Source of the DNA: Microbacterium ureisolvens
Lineage (GTDB): Bacteria > Actinomycetota > Actinomycetes > Actinomycetales > Microbacteriaceae
DNA: 64,000 nucleotides
Direction: 5' to 3'
Assembly: GCF_015278315.1 (NCBI RefSeq)
Contig: NZ_JADIJE010000002.1
Location: 186,001-250,000, forward strand
This document shows, in pieces, positions 53,662 through 62,615 of the stretch. Under the pieces are notes generated by a model, which was given only the letters and a program-made list of their open reading frames with translations, searched no databases and was not told the DNA's origin. The first letter of the stretch is position 1. Each line of letters opens with the position of its first letter. The position numbers and the translations under genes are program-made.

Positions 53662-53723
53662 TAGACTGCAATCGCATTCAAGCAAGAATGGATATGCAAA
53701 CTCCTATGGATATGCAGACTACC
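53662..53723 (+). promoter_or_regulatory. Start region of the beta-galactosidase gene with 18-bp direct repeat
   Basis: TAGACT (53662-53667) is a likely -10. ATGGATATGCA occurs at 53688-53698 and 53706-53716, part of an in-frame 18-bp tandem duplication that yields up to four candidate ATG starts (53688, 53694, 53706, 53712). No ribosome binding site is visible. The region is AT-rich compared with the flanks. Confidence 0.5.
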
Positions 53724-56700
53724 CGATCGTCGGCCGTCGCCTCCACCGATCGGACGCCGCACGATCATGCGACACCGTACTGGGAGAGTACGGAACCGGG
53801 GACGGGAAGACGGATGCCGCGCGCCGACGCGGTGAGCGACGCCGAGGTGCGAAGCCTCAACGGGGTCTGGCGCTTCCGCCTCTCGCCGACGGCTGCGGGC
53901 ACCGGCTACTCGTTCCTGGCGCCGGATTTCGACGACTCCGCGTGGGACGCGATGCCGGTGCCGTCCCACTGGGTGCTCGAAGAGTTCACACCTCTGGCCG
54001 GCGGCCCGGCGCGTCGCATGCTCGGGACCGAAGAGGGCCCGCTCTACACGAACACCGCCTACCCCATCCCGCTCGATCCGCCGCATGTGTCGGCCGAGAA
54101 CCCCACCGGCGACTACCGTCTCGTGTTCGACGTGCCCGCCGGCTTCGGATCGGCGGTGCTGCGCTTCCAGGGCGTCGACTCGTGCGCGAAGGTCTGGCTC
54201 AACGGCGAGGAGCTGGGCTGGTCGACCGGAAGCCGGCTGCCGTTCGAGTTCGACGCACCCGTCCGCGCCGGCCGCAACGTGGTGTGCGTGCGCGTGCATC
54301 GCTGGTCGGCGGGGACGTACCTCGAGGACCAGGACATGTGGTGGCTCCCCGGCATCTTCCGCGATGTCGAGCTGCTCTCGCGTCCGGCCGGGGCCATCGA
54401 CGACCACTTCGTGCACGCCGACTACGACGCCGCGACAGGCACCGGGATTCTGAGGGTGGATGCCTCCGCCCCGGCGGTCGTCGAGATCCCGGAGCTCGGC
54501 ATCCGTGTTCCCGCCGGCGAGAGCGTGACGGTCGTCGTCGAGCCGTGGAGTGCCGAGAGCCCGCGCCTGTACCGCGGGACCCTGCGTTCGAGTGGGGAGA
54601 CGATCGAGGTCTCCGTCGGCTTCCGGCGGGTCGAGATCGTGGACGGCGTGTTCACGGTGAACGGCCGGCCCGTGACCTTCCGCGGCGTGAACCGGCACGA
54701 GCACCACCCCCGCACCGGGCGCACCCTCGATCGCGACACGATGATCCAGGACATCGTGATGATGAAGCGGGCGAACATCGACGCCGTCCGCACGAGCCAC
54801 TATCCGCCGCATCCGGAGTTCCTTCGCCTATGCGACGAGTACGGGCTGTGGGTTGTGGTGGAGGTCGACCTCGAGACGCACGGCTTCATCTACGAGGGCT
54901 GGGCGCACAACCCGCCCGCGCTGCCGGAGTGGCGCGACGCGATCATGGACCGACTGCGGCGGACCGTGGAGCGCGACAAGAACCGCCCGAGCGTCGTGGT
55001 GTGGTCGCTCGCGAACGAGAGCATGACCGGCGAGGGCTTCGCCGAGATGCGTCGGTGGCTCGACGAGCGCGATCCGTCGCGACCCGTGCTGTACGAACGC
55101 GACCCGAGCTACCGCGACTCCGACTTCTACTCGCTCATGTACCCGTCGCTGGAGCTGCTCGAGCAGATCGGCCGGCATGAGGAGCCGCGCGGCGGGCGCC
55201 TCAGCATGCACGGCCTGGTGCTGGACGAGTCCGGCGGCCCCGCGCCGCTGCCCGACGGCGTGACCGAGGCCGACGAGGAGCGCCGCCGTGGCCTGCCGTT
55301 CCTCCTGGTCGAGTACGCCCACGCCATGGGCAACGGCCCCGGCTCGCTGCAGGACTACTGGCGCATCATCCGCGCACACGACCGCCTCTGCGGCGCATTC
55401 GTCTGGGAGTGGATCGACCACGGCTTCGACGCCGTCACGCCGGACGGCGTGCCCTTCGTGATGCACGGCGACGACGTCGACTACGAGCCGGGCGGTGGCC
55501 GCTTCAGCCTGCACGGACTGGTGTTCAGCGACCGCACGCCGACCCCCGGCCTCGTGGAGCTGAAGAAGGCGCACGAGCCGGTGCGGATCGAGTTCCGCGG
55601 CGGCGGCGGGCGTGAGGACGTTGTGGGCGGAGTCGATGGCGGCCCGGATGTGCTGCCCGGCGAAGGGCTCGACACGGTGTACATAATGAACAACCGACAT
55701 CATGTAGATACGGCGGACCTGATATTCGGGTGGAAAGTCGAGGTCCACGGCTCCGTCGCCGCGGAGGGCGTGCTCGACGTGCCGGCGATCGCGGCCGGCT
55801 CATCGGCGGAGGTGCGGATTCCGGATGCCGCGACCGCCGCTGTGAACGAAGGCCGATCCGCGCGGCGATCGGGCGATCAGCGCGCGGGGGGCGAAGCATC
55901 CGTCCGCTCCGACGCCGTGCTCACTGTGGAGGCCACGCTCGCCGCGGACGTGCGGTGGGCGCCGGCCGGGCATGTGATCGCGTGGGCCCAGCGGGTCAGC
56001 CCCGCCACCGTCGCCGGGCCGCAAACCCCCCACCCGCCCCGAGACCCCAGCGGACTTCGAGGGTCCCGACGCGAAAGCGCGGCGCCGACCGCCCGACGGA
56101 CCCCGACAGCCGACGGGGCGAGCACCGTGCGCGTCGGCGAGGGGGTCTTCGACGCGGCGACCGGGCGTCTCGTGCGCCTCGGTGGGCTCGAGATCGACGG
56201 TCCGGTACTCGACCTGTACCGGGCACCGACCGAGAACGACCACGGCCAGGGTGAGCTCAACAACCTCGCGGCGGTGTGGCGCAAGACGATGCTCCACCGG
56301 CTGCTGCACCGGATCGACGGCATCCACGCCGAAGACGATCGTCTTCGGGTCAGCGGGCGCACCGCGCCACGGACGCATCCTCACGGAGTGGCCTGGACGA
56401 TGACCTGGACCGCCGACGGCGACGGGCTCGTGCTCGACGTCGACGCGGACTTCGTCGGTCCGTGGACGGACACCCCGTACATGCACCGCGACATCCCGGT
56501 GCCGCGACTCGGACTGCTGTTCGGGCTGCCGGGCGCGGCCGAGCGCGTCGCGTGGTTCGGCCGTGGACCGGGGGAGACCTACGTCGACTCCTGCGAAGGC
56601 TCGCGGATCGGCTGGTTCGACCGCTCGGTCGACGACCTGCAGGTGGCGTACCCGGTGCCGCAGGAGAACGGCAACCACGTGCAGACCCGATGGCTCGAGG

Positions 56701-56954
56701 TCGCGGGGTCCGGCATCCCGTCGCTCCGCGTGAACGGGCGCCCCGAGTTCGACTTCACCGCCCGCCGCTGGACGTCGCACGACCTCGATCGCGCCGTGAA
56801 GCCGCACCAGCTCGTCGACTCGGGTCGGGTCTGGCTCAACATCGACCACGCGCAGCAGGGCGTGGGCTCGGCGTCGGTCGGCCCGGCGCTTCCGGAGCAG
56901 TACCGCATCCGGCGGGAGCGGACGTCATGGAGCGTGCGGATGGAAGCGCGCTGA
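53688..56954 (+). CDS. GH2 beta-galactosidase (LacZ type), cytoplasmic
   Basis: Five-domain LacZ-type enzyme of about 1088 residues. Acid/base Glu lies in WSLANES and the nucleophile in LVEYAHAMGNG; note Ala where most relatives have Gly (WSLGNES). The C-terminal beta-galactosidase small-chain domain is present. Two low-complexity stretches interrupt it between domains 4 and 5 (about 55850-55910 and 56020-56125), rich in Arg, Pro and Gly. No signal peptide. Several start codons are possible; I use the first (53688). In a pectin setting, galactan side chains of rhamnogalacturonan are the likely source of its substrate. Confidence 0.9.
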   Translation: MDMQTPMDMQTTRSSAVASTDRTPHDHATPYWESTEPGTGRRMPRADAVSDAEVRSLNGVWRFRLSPTAAGTGYSFLAPDFDDSAWDAMPVPSHWVLEEFTPLAGGPARRMLGTEEGPLYTNTAYPIPLDPPHVSAENPTGDYRLVFDVPAGFGSAVLRFQGVDSCAKVWLNGEELGWSTGSRLPFEFDAPVRAGRNVVCVRVHRWSAGTYLEDQDMWWLPGIFRDVELLSRPAGAIDDHFVHADYDAATGTGILRVDASAPAVVEIPELGIRVPAGESVTVVVEPWSAESPRLYRGTLRSSGETIEVSVGFRRVEIVDGVFTVNGRPVTFRGVNRHEHHPRTGRTLDRDTMIQDIVMMKRANIDAVRTSHYPPHPEFLRLCDEYGLWVVVEVDLETHGFIYEGWAHNPPALPEWRDAIMDRLRRTVERDKNRPSVVVWSLANESMTGEGFAEMRRWLDERDPSRPVLYERDPSYRDSDFYSLMYPSLELLEQIGRHEEPRGGRLSMHGLVLDESGGPAPLPDGVTEADEERRRGLPFLLVEYAHAMGNGPGSLQDYWRIIRAHDRLCGAFVWEWIDHGFDAVTPDGVPFVMHGDDVDYEPGGGRFSLHGLVFSDRTPTPGLVELKKAHEPVRIEFRGGGGREDVVGGVDGGPDVLPGEGLDTVYIMNNRHHVDTADLIFGWKVEVHGSVAAEGVLDVPAIAAGSSAEVRIPDAATAAVNEGRSARRSGDQRAGGEASVRSDAVLTVEATLAADVRWAPAGHVIAWAQRVSPATVAGPQTPHPPRDPSGLRGSRRESAAPTARRTPTADGASTVRVGEGVFDAATGRLVRLGGLEIDGPVLDLYRAPTENDHGQGELNNLAAVWRKTMLHRLLHRIDGIHAEDDRLRVSGRTAPRTHPHGVAWTMTWTADGDGLVLDVDADFVGPWTDTPYMHRDIPVPRLGLLFGLPGAAERVAWFGRGPGETYVDSCEGSRIGWFDRSVDDLQVAYPVPQENGNHVQTRWLEVAGSGIPSLRVNGRPEFDFTARRWTSHDLDRAVKPHQLVDSGRVWLNIDHAQQGVGSASVGPALPEQYRIRRERTSWSVRMEAR

Positions 56955-56990
56955 CCAGAGGGTCGTGAGGCGTCGGCTGCGCGGCGGTCC

Positions 56991-59453
56991 TCACCCCGGC
57001 GGGGGAGCGGGAGCGGGAGCGGGCTCCGGGTCGGGGTCGCGGTCGGGCGGTGGCGCGGGCCGCCGGACCAGCTGGCCTGGGGGCGGCGGGAACGCGCCGC
57101 CCGGATAGAGCTGATTGGCGGTGGCCTGGATGTCGCGGGCCATCGGGAGCCGGATCGTCGAGAGCGCACGCCCGTTGTAGAAGGAACGGAACACGTCGCC
57201 CTCGCCGAAGCTGTTGCCCACCCAGACGGCGGTCGTCACGCGTGTGCTCGACTCGACCAGCCAGGTCTGGATCTGCTCGTGCGTTCCGGTCTTGCCCAGC
57301 ATCGGCGTGCCGTCGTTCGGGTTGCCCCCGGCGCCCGTGCCGCCGGGCACCATGACGCCCTGCAGCGCGAACGCGGTCGCTGCCGCAACCTCGGGGCTGA
57401 GCACGCGGGAGCACCGGTCGCCGGGGATAGGCAGCTCCTGACCGTCGGCGTTCACGACGCGCTCGATGGCGTGCGGAACGCAGTACACGCCGTTGTTCGC
57501 GATTGTGGCGAACGCCGCCGCCATCGCCACGGGGGCGATGTTGTTCGTGCCGATGATGCCCGCGGCGCCCTCGATGTCGATCGGTGCGCCGGTGCCGCGG
57601 GTGACACCCATCCGGGCCGCCACCTCTTCGATGTCGCACAGGTCGAGCTTCTCGGCCATGCCGATGAAGCCGCTGTTGAGCGACTGGGCGGTGAACTGCA
57701 TCGGGGTCCCGGTGTAGCCCTTGACGCCGCCGAAGTTGCGCACCGTGTGATTCTCGCGGTTGATCCAGGTGCCCTCGCAGCGGTCTTGGAGGCGGGGGAT
57801 CGCGCGGAGACTGCCGTTGACGGGCTCGAACAGGGAGTGCCCCTTCTCCAGCCAGTCGACGAGGGTGAACAGCTTGAAGGTCGACCCCGTCGCGAACCCG
57901 TCCGAGACACCGTGCGCCCAGTCGCCCGCATAGACGAGGGAGGTGTAGGCGGGATCCTTGCTGGAGAGGTCGAGATCCTCCGTGAAGCGGTTGTTCTGGC
58001 TGATCGCGAGGATGCGGCCGTTCGTCGTGTCGAGGCTCACCGTGGCCGATCCGAAGGTCAGTCCCGCCACCGTCTCCGGGGCGTAGCGGCGCATGGCGTC
58101 CTGCGAGGCGTTCTGCAGCCGCCAGTCCAGCGTGGTGTAGATGTTCAGTCCCTCGCGCGTCAGCGAGCGGCGCCGGTCCTGGGCCGTCTCGCCGAAGGCG
58201 CCGGCGTAGTCCGGGTCCAGGCGGGCGGTGTTGACGACGTACTGGCAGAAGAAGGGGGCCGCGGTCGACGAGCATCCCACCTTCGCCGGCGTCAACGCCG
58301 GCGTGATGGGCTCCAGCGCCGTGGCGACGTACTGGTCTTCGGTGATGCGTCCGTCCTCGCGCATGCGGTCGAGGACGTACAGCTGCCGGCCCTTCGTGGC
58401 GCTGTACGCGTCGCCGGCCGCCAGGTACTGCTCCGGGGTGATGGTGCCCGCGGCGAGGAGGGAGTCCAGCCCGGCGAGGGTTCCGGGGGTGACGTCATCG
58501 ACCGAGCCGTCGGCCGCCTTGTTGTACCCGGTTCCGTCGGCGCCGATGATCGAGCCGCCCGTGCGGTCGATGCGGAACGTGTTCGGGTTCTGCACGATGC
58601 CCGCGAGCGTCGCGGCCTGAGACAGCGTGAGCTGCGCGGCGGTGGTGCTGAAGTAATAGCGGGCGGCGGCTTCGATGCCGTAGGTCGTTCCGCCGAAGTT
58701 GGCGATGTTGAGGTAGCCGAGGAGGATGTCGTTCTTGGAGTACTGCTGCTCCAGCTGCACCGCGTACCGCATCTCCTGCAGCTTGCGGGTGTAGCCCTCG
58801 GACCCCTCGGCCGTCGTGGCGTCGGACCAGCAGTTCAGGAGGGCCTGCTCACGGCTGACCTTCTCGATGGGCAGCCCGGTGGCGGGGTCGGTGATCACCT
58901 CGCCCGCCTCATTCGTCTCGTACTCCGCCTCCGCGTCGCGCTCGCAGCGCTGCACCAGGACGTTCTTGACGTACTGCTGGCTGATCGAGGAGCCGCCCTG
59001 GACGTCACCGCCCTGGACGTTGCTGAGCAGGGCGCGGGTGGTGCCCAGGATGTCGATGCCGCCGTGCTGGTAGTAGCGGGGGTCCTCCGAGGCCAGGATC
59101 GCGTCGTACATGACCGGGGACACCTGGTCGAAGCTGACCGGTTCGCGGTTCTGGTCGTAGAAGGAGGTCAGCTCGACGTCCGCACCCGTCTGCGGGTCGC
59201 GTGCGTAGATCGTCGTCGGGAGCATGAGGCGGTCGATCTCGAGGTAGCTGGGCATCCCGTCGAACAGCGACACCGCGCTGCGCGCCGCGTGCCCGGAGAT
59301 CGCGAGGACCGGTGTGATCGGTGCGATGACCAGAACGCCGGCGATGACGCTCAGCACCACGAGCCCCGCCAGGCCGCCGAGCACCCCGGCGAAGGTTCGC
59401 GCGTAGGGCGGGAAATGTGCGCCCTCCGGAGAGACTCCTGTTGACGGCTTCAC
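56991..59453 (-). CDS. Class A penicillin-binding protein
   Basis: Bifunctional peptidoglycan synthase of 820 residues. A short cytoplasmic tail and one membrane helix (about 20-55) precede the glycosyltransferase domain (catalytic Glu in ASEDPRYYQHGG; QGGSSISQQYVKN motif) and the transpeptidase domain with Ser524-Thr-Phe-Lys527 (SxxK), SLN (SxN) and Lys721-Thr-Gly. The C-terminal tail is Pro-rich (PAPAPAPPPG). The GTG at 59453 gives a normal-length tail; a TTG four codons upstream is an alternative. It seems to be a housekeeping gene unrelated to the sugar operon upstream. Confidence 0.94.
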   Translation of the reverse strand: MKPSTGVSPEGAHFPPYARTFAGVLGGLAGLVVLSVIAGVLVIAPITPVLAISGHAARSAVSLFDGMPSYLEIDRLMLPTTIYARDPQTGADVELTSFYDQNREPVSFDQVSPVMYDAILASEDPRYYQHGGIDILGTTRALLSNVQGGDVQGGSSISQQYVKNVLVQRCERDAEAEYETNEAGEVITDPATGLPIEKVSREQALLNCWSDATTAEGSEGYTRKLQEMRYAVQLEQQYSKNDILLGYLNIANFGGTTYGIEAAARYYFSTTAAQLTLSQAATLAGIVQNPNTFRIDRTGGSIIGADGTGYNKAADGSVDDVTPGTLAGLDSLLAAGTITPEQYLAAGDAYSATKGRQLYVLDRMREDGRITEDQYVATALEPITPALTPAKVGCSSTAAPFFCQYVVNTARLDPDYAGAFGETAQDRRRSLTREGLNIYTTLDWRLQNASQDAMRRYAPETVAGLTFGSATVSLDTTNGRILAISQNNRFTEDLDLSSKDPAYTSLVYAGDWAHGVSDGFATGSTFKLFTLVDWLEKGHSLFEPVNGSLRAIPRLQDRCEGTWINRENHTVRNFGGVKGYTGTPMQFTAQSLNSGFIGMAEKLDLCDIEEVAARMGVTRGTGAPIDIEGAAGIIGTNNIAPVAMAAAFATIANNGVYCVPHAIERVVNADGQELPIPGDRCSRVLSPEVAAATAFALQGVMVPGGTGAGGNPNDGTPMLGKTGTHEQIQTWLVESSTRVTTAVWVGNSFGEGDVFRSFYNGRALSTIRLPMARDIQATANQLYPGGAFPPPPGQLVRRPAPPPDRDPDPEPAPAPAPPPG

Positions 59454-59584
59454 GACGGCTTCCAATGTGCGGTGGGAGAAATCATGACACGCGAGTCTCG
59501 ATTGTGCGAGAGGCGCGACGCACCGCGGGTCGGCCCGCACGGCGCCTGCGGCCGGCCGCCGTCGGGGTGCCGCCGGAGCGCGAT

Positions 59585-60046
59585 TCAGCGGGCGGCGAAG
59601 CCGTGCTGCAGCAGCGTCGCGGCGCCGCCCGCGCGGAGCGCAGCGAGTGCCTCCCGCTCGTAGTCGGGCACGCGCTCTGGGAGCGCGTCGAGGTCGAACC
59701 ATCCCAGCTCGGCGCACTTGCGCGGCTCGAGGATCTGCGGTTCGCCGTCCCACGCGTCGCACACGAAGAACCAGTCGACGCGCTGCTCGATGGGGTTGTC
59801 GGTGCCGTCGGTGCGCTGCATCACCGCGATCGGCGTGAGCGCCGCGGGGGCGATGTCGAGCCCGAGCTCTTCGCGCACCTCGCGCACGGCGGCGTCGACG
59901 GCGGTCTCGCCCAGCTCGACATGACCCGCGGCGCCGGCGGCCCAGCATCCGTCCATGTAGCCGGTGTTCTGCCGCAGCTGCAGCATCACCGCCCCGTCCC
60001 GACGGAGGAAGACGTACGACGAGGGGACGACGGAGAAGCGGGCCAC
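59585..60046 (-). CDS. NUDIX hydrolase
   Basis: NUDIX-fold pyrophosphatase of 153 residues. The signature is complete: GHVELGETAVDAAVREVREELGL (G-x5-E-x7-REVxEExGL). Substrates of this family are nucleoside diphosphates linked to another group; which one applies cannot be told. The GTG start lies 11 bases after the stop of the DUF1537 kinase, so it may be the last gene of that operon, although it may also be a housekeeping gene. Confidence 0.88.
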   Translation of the reverse strand: MARFSVVPSSYVFLRRDGAVMLQLRQNTGYMDGCWAAGAAGHVELGETAVDAAVREVREELGLDIAPAALTPIAVMQRTDGTDNPIEQRVDWFFVCDAWDGEPQILEPRKCAELGWFDLDALPERVPDYEREALAALRAGGAATLLQHGFAAR

Positions 60047-60057
60047 GGCGACCCAAC

Positions 60058-61347
60058 CTATCGCCCGGATGCGTCCCCCAGCGCCGCGACGTCGAGGAAG
60101 AGCGTGTCGGCGCCGACCTGGCCGCCCTTGAGCAGCAGTTCGAGGCCGTCGATCGCAGGGTCTGCGGCATGCGCCCGCAGCAGCACCACGTTGCCCCACG
60201 GGTTCGCGGCGATCGACAGCGCCTCCACTCCGAGCAGCCGCGCGACGCGGCTGGAGGTGTCGCCGCCGCAGACGATCACGCGTCGTGCGGCGTCGTCCCG
60301 CGCGACGGCGGAGATGACGGATGCCGCAGCCTCCGCGATCGCCGCGAGCACCGGTCCGCCCGCGGCCGCGGCCGTATCGGCGTCGTCGGAGGTCAGCACG
60401 ACGCCGCGGCCGGCCCGGAGCGCGGCGAGGACGACGGGAAGGGATGCCTCGACCCCTGCGGCGCCGAGGCGGAGGGGCTCGACCAGCCACCCTGCGGCGG
60501 CTGCGGCGTCCGCCTGGCGCCGGGTCTGCGCCGAGCGGCTTCCGGAGACCACGAGCACCGGCCCCTGGGTGTCGGTCGCGGTCGGGAGGAGAGGTCCGTC
60601 GCCCGGCGCGGCGGCGGCGATGCCGTGAGACAGGCCGCCGGATCCGATCGCGAACACCGGTCCGCGAAGGGCGCTCACCGCCCCGCCGACCACCACGAGA
60701 TGCTCGTCGGTGAGGGCGTCGAGGACGACGCCGGCCTCGGGGGCGTCGCGCAGCGCCGCCTCGAGATCGTCGTACGCGAGGAGCGACACCGAGCCGATCG
60801 GCAGGCGCGTCTGCCGGCCGATGTGCGCGGCCAGATCGGCCTCGGTCATCGGCGTCGACGGGTGATGCGACATCGTCGGCTGGCGGTCGAGCCGGTAGAC
60901 GATGCCCTGCTCTGCGGCGAAGTGCTGGCCGAACAGCGTGTAGCGTCCGAAGTCCGGCTGCGCGAAGAGCATGGGCACCGGCCTGTCGCCGAACGTCTCG
61001 CGCGCCAGTTCGATCACGCGGCCGAGGCTGCCGACCTCTGGCGCCGAATCAGCGGTCGAACAGGCCTTGTACTGCACGACGTCGGGGTCGAGCGCGGCGA
61101 AGGCGGCGAACACCGGTCGCAGCTCGGCGTCCATCTCGGCGGGGGGCAGCGAACGCGAGATGCCGGCCACACCCACCACGTCGACCTCGGCCGCCGCGCG
61201 CGCCAGCGCCTGCGCACCGCCCGGCGTCGCGGCATCCGGCAACCGCGTGAACAGCCGCCCGGTCCACCCGCGCCGCGCGAACTGCAGGAGCGCGTCGACG
61301 CTGCCGGTGAAGTCGTCGCCGTAGAAGGCGACGCGGGCTCTAGGCAC
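60058..61347 (-). CDS. DUF1537 family sugar-acid kinase
   Basis: Kinase of 429 residues of the four-carbon acid sugar kinase (DUF1537) family. The N-terminal substrate domain starts with RVAFYGDDFTGSVDAL (GDDxTG motif) and the C-terminal nucleotide-binding domain contains VCGGDTSSRVARLLG. Members phosphorylate sugar acids or ketosugar acids such as D-threonate, D-erythronate or 3-oxo-isoapionate. The GTG start overlaps the stop of the RuBisCO-like gene by eight bases, so the two act together. Kinase plus RuBisCO-like protein is the phosphorylating branch known for D-apionate breakdown; the substrate here could be that or a related branched acid. Confidence 0.9.
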   Translation of the reverse strand: MPRARVAFYGDDFTGSVDALLQFARRGWTGRLFTRLPDAATPGGAQALARAAAEVDVVGVAGISRSLPPAEMDAELRPVFAAFAALDPDVVQYKACSTADSAPEVGSLGRVIELARETFGDRPVPMLFAQPDFGRYTLFGQHFAAEQGIVYRLDRQPTMSHHPSTPMTEADLAAHIGRQTRLPIGSVSLLAYDDLEAALRDAPEAGVVLDALTDEHLVVVGGAVSALRGPVFAIGSGGLSHGIAAAAPGDGPLLPTATDTQGPVLVVSGSRSAQTRRQADAAAAAGWLVEPLRLGAAGVEASLPVVLAALRAGRGVVLTSDDADTAAAAGGPVLAAIAEAAASVISAVARDDAARRVIVCGGDTSSRVARLLGVEALSIAANPWGNVVLLRAHAADPAIDGLELLLKGGQVGADTLFLDVAALGDASGR

Positions 61348-62611
61348 GGACGGGTCCGAACAGCTCGGCGGCCCGCCGCAGCGCCGGGGAGTTCTCGTAC
61401 GCGTGGTCGGCGCTCTCGCCGCGTGCGGCCGACGCCCACGCGTCGCGCATGCTCGCCACGCCCGCCGCGGCGCCGTCGGGATGACCGTGGATGCCGCCAC
61501 CGGCGAGCACCAGGAGGTCGGTCGTGCCCACCGCGGCATAGGTGGCGTGCGCGAGGCCGCCCCACTGCCCCGACGAGAGCACGGGCACGGTCGGCGTCAG
61601 GCCGAGCAGCGGCTCGCGCACCGCGGCGATGGAGTCGAGCACCTGTTCGTCCGTCTCGTAGAACTTGTTGCTGATGCCGTTGGTGTGCAGGTGATCCGCG
61701 CCGGCGAGCCGGGCGAGCTTCTGCCACGCACGGAACCCTATCCCGACCTGCTCCGAGCGCCCGAACGCGCCGAACATCGCGCGATGGCCGTGGATCGGCA
61801 CCTCGCTGTGCCCGCGGAGGAACTCCAGTCCCGGCAGGCCGACGAGGTTGATGCACGCCATCACGCACGTGCCGCCGGCAGCCACGACGAGGTCGTGGTT
61901 CGCCTCGAGCCGGCCGATGTCGTCGGTGATGTTGAAGGCGTACATCGGCTTGCGCCCGTGCCGGTCGGCATACCGCTCGAGCACCGGCATGACCGCGGCG
62001 ACCCGCTCGGCCAGCGGTGCGCTCGGCCCGTTGCCCTGCAGCTCGTCGTCCTTGATGAAGTCGATGCCCGACTCGGCCAGCTGCGACACGACGTCGGCGA
62101 GATCCGCGGGCGACAGGCCGATGCTGGGCTTCACGATCGTGCCGATCATCGCGCCCTCGGGGCGGCCGACGAGCCGCCGCGTGCCCTCGACGCCGAAGGC
62201 GGGGCCGGGATAGTGCTCGGCGAACGCGCCCGGCAGCTCGAGGTCGACCAGCCGGATGGCCGACAGCTCCTTGATCTCGAACAGGTTGCCGGCCACCGCC
62301 GCGAGCAGGTTCGGCAGCGAAGGTCCGAAGTTGTCGAGCGGGAACCGCAGCCGCAGCCGGGCGCGCCGGCGGCGCTCGGGGTCGCCGACCGAGCCGGGGA
62401 GCGGCGAGGCGCCGGTGAGCGGCAGCTCGTCGATCGACTCCACCTGCGCCGCGAACCGGGCACGGAGGTCTTCGGACTCGCGCTCGACGCGCACGAACGT
62501 GCCGGTGGACTGCTCGCCGGCGAGCACCTCGGCGGCGTGCTGCAGGGGCAGCGAGGTCTCGATGATGTAGGTCGCGACGACGTGCTGCGACGTGAAGTGC
62601 GAAGCGGTCAT
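61340..62611 (-). CDS. RuBisCO-like protein
   Basis: RuBisCO large-subunit homologue of 423 residues. The catalytic and metal residues are largely kept: Lys161 in GTIVKPSIGL (RuBisCO Lys175), Lys187-Asp-Asp189-Glu190 in FIKDDE (carbamylated Lys201, Asp203, Glu204), His276-Arg277 in HGHRAM, and the phosphate-binding GGGIHGHPDG (371-380). The loop-6 lysine region differs (NGISNKFYE), so this is not a carbon-fixing RuBisCO. It starts four bases after the GH127 stop and overlaps the DUF1537 kinase by eight bases. Together with that kinase it resembles the transcarboxylase/hydrolase (OiaX-type) of apionate catabolism; a phosphorylated beta-keto sugar acid is the likely substrate. Confidence 0.9.
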   Translation of the reverse strand: MTASHFTSQHVVATYIIETSLPLQHAAEVLAGEQSTGTFVRVERESEDLRARFAAQVESIDELPLTGASPLPGSVGDPERRRRARLRLRFPLDNFGPSLPNLLAAVAGNLFEIKELSAIRLVDLELPGAFAEHYPGPAFGVEGTRRLVGRPEGAMIGTIVKPSIGLSPADLADVVSQLAESGIDFIKDDELQGNGPSAPLAERVAAVMPVLERYADRHGRKPMYAFNITDDIGRLEANHDLVVAAGGTCVMACINLVGLPGLEFLRGHSEVPIHGHRAMFGAFGRSEQVGIGFRAWQKLARLAGADHLHTNGISNKFYETDEQVLDSIAAVREPLLGLTPTVPVLSSGQWGGLAHATYAAVGTTDLLVLAGGGIHGHPDGAAAGVASMRDAWASAARGESADHAYENSPALRRAAELFGPVRA

Positions 62612-62615
62612 GTCG

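Noticed and set aside
61340..62611. Carbon-fixing RuBisCO
   Set aside because: The loop-6 region differs, there is no small subunit or phosphoribulokinase nearby, and the operon context is sugar-acid breakdown.
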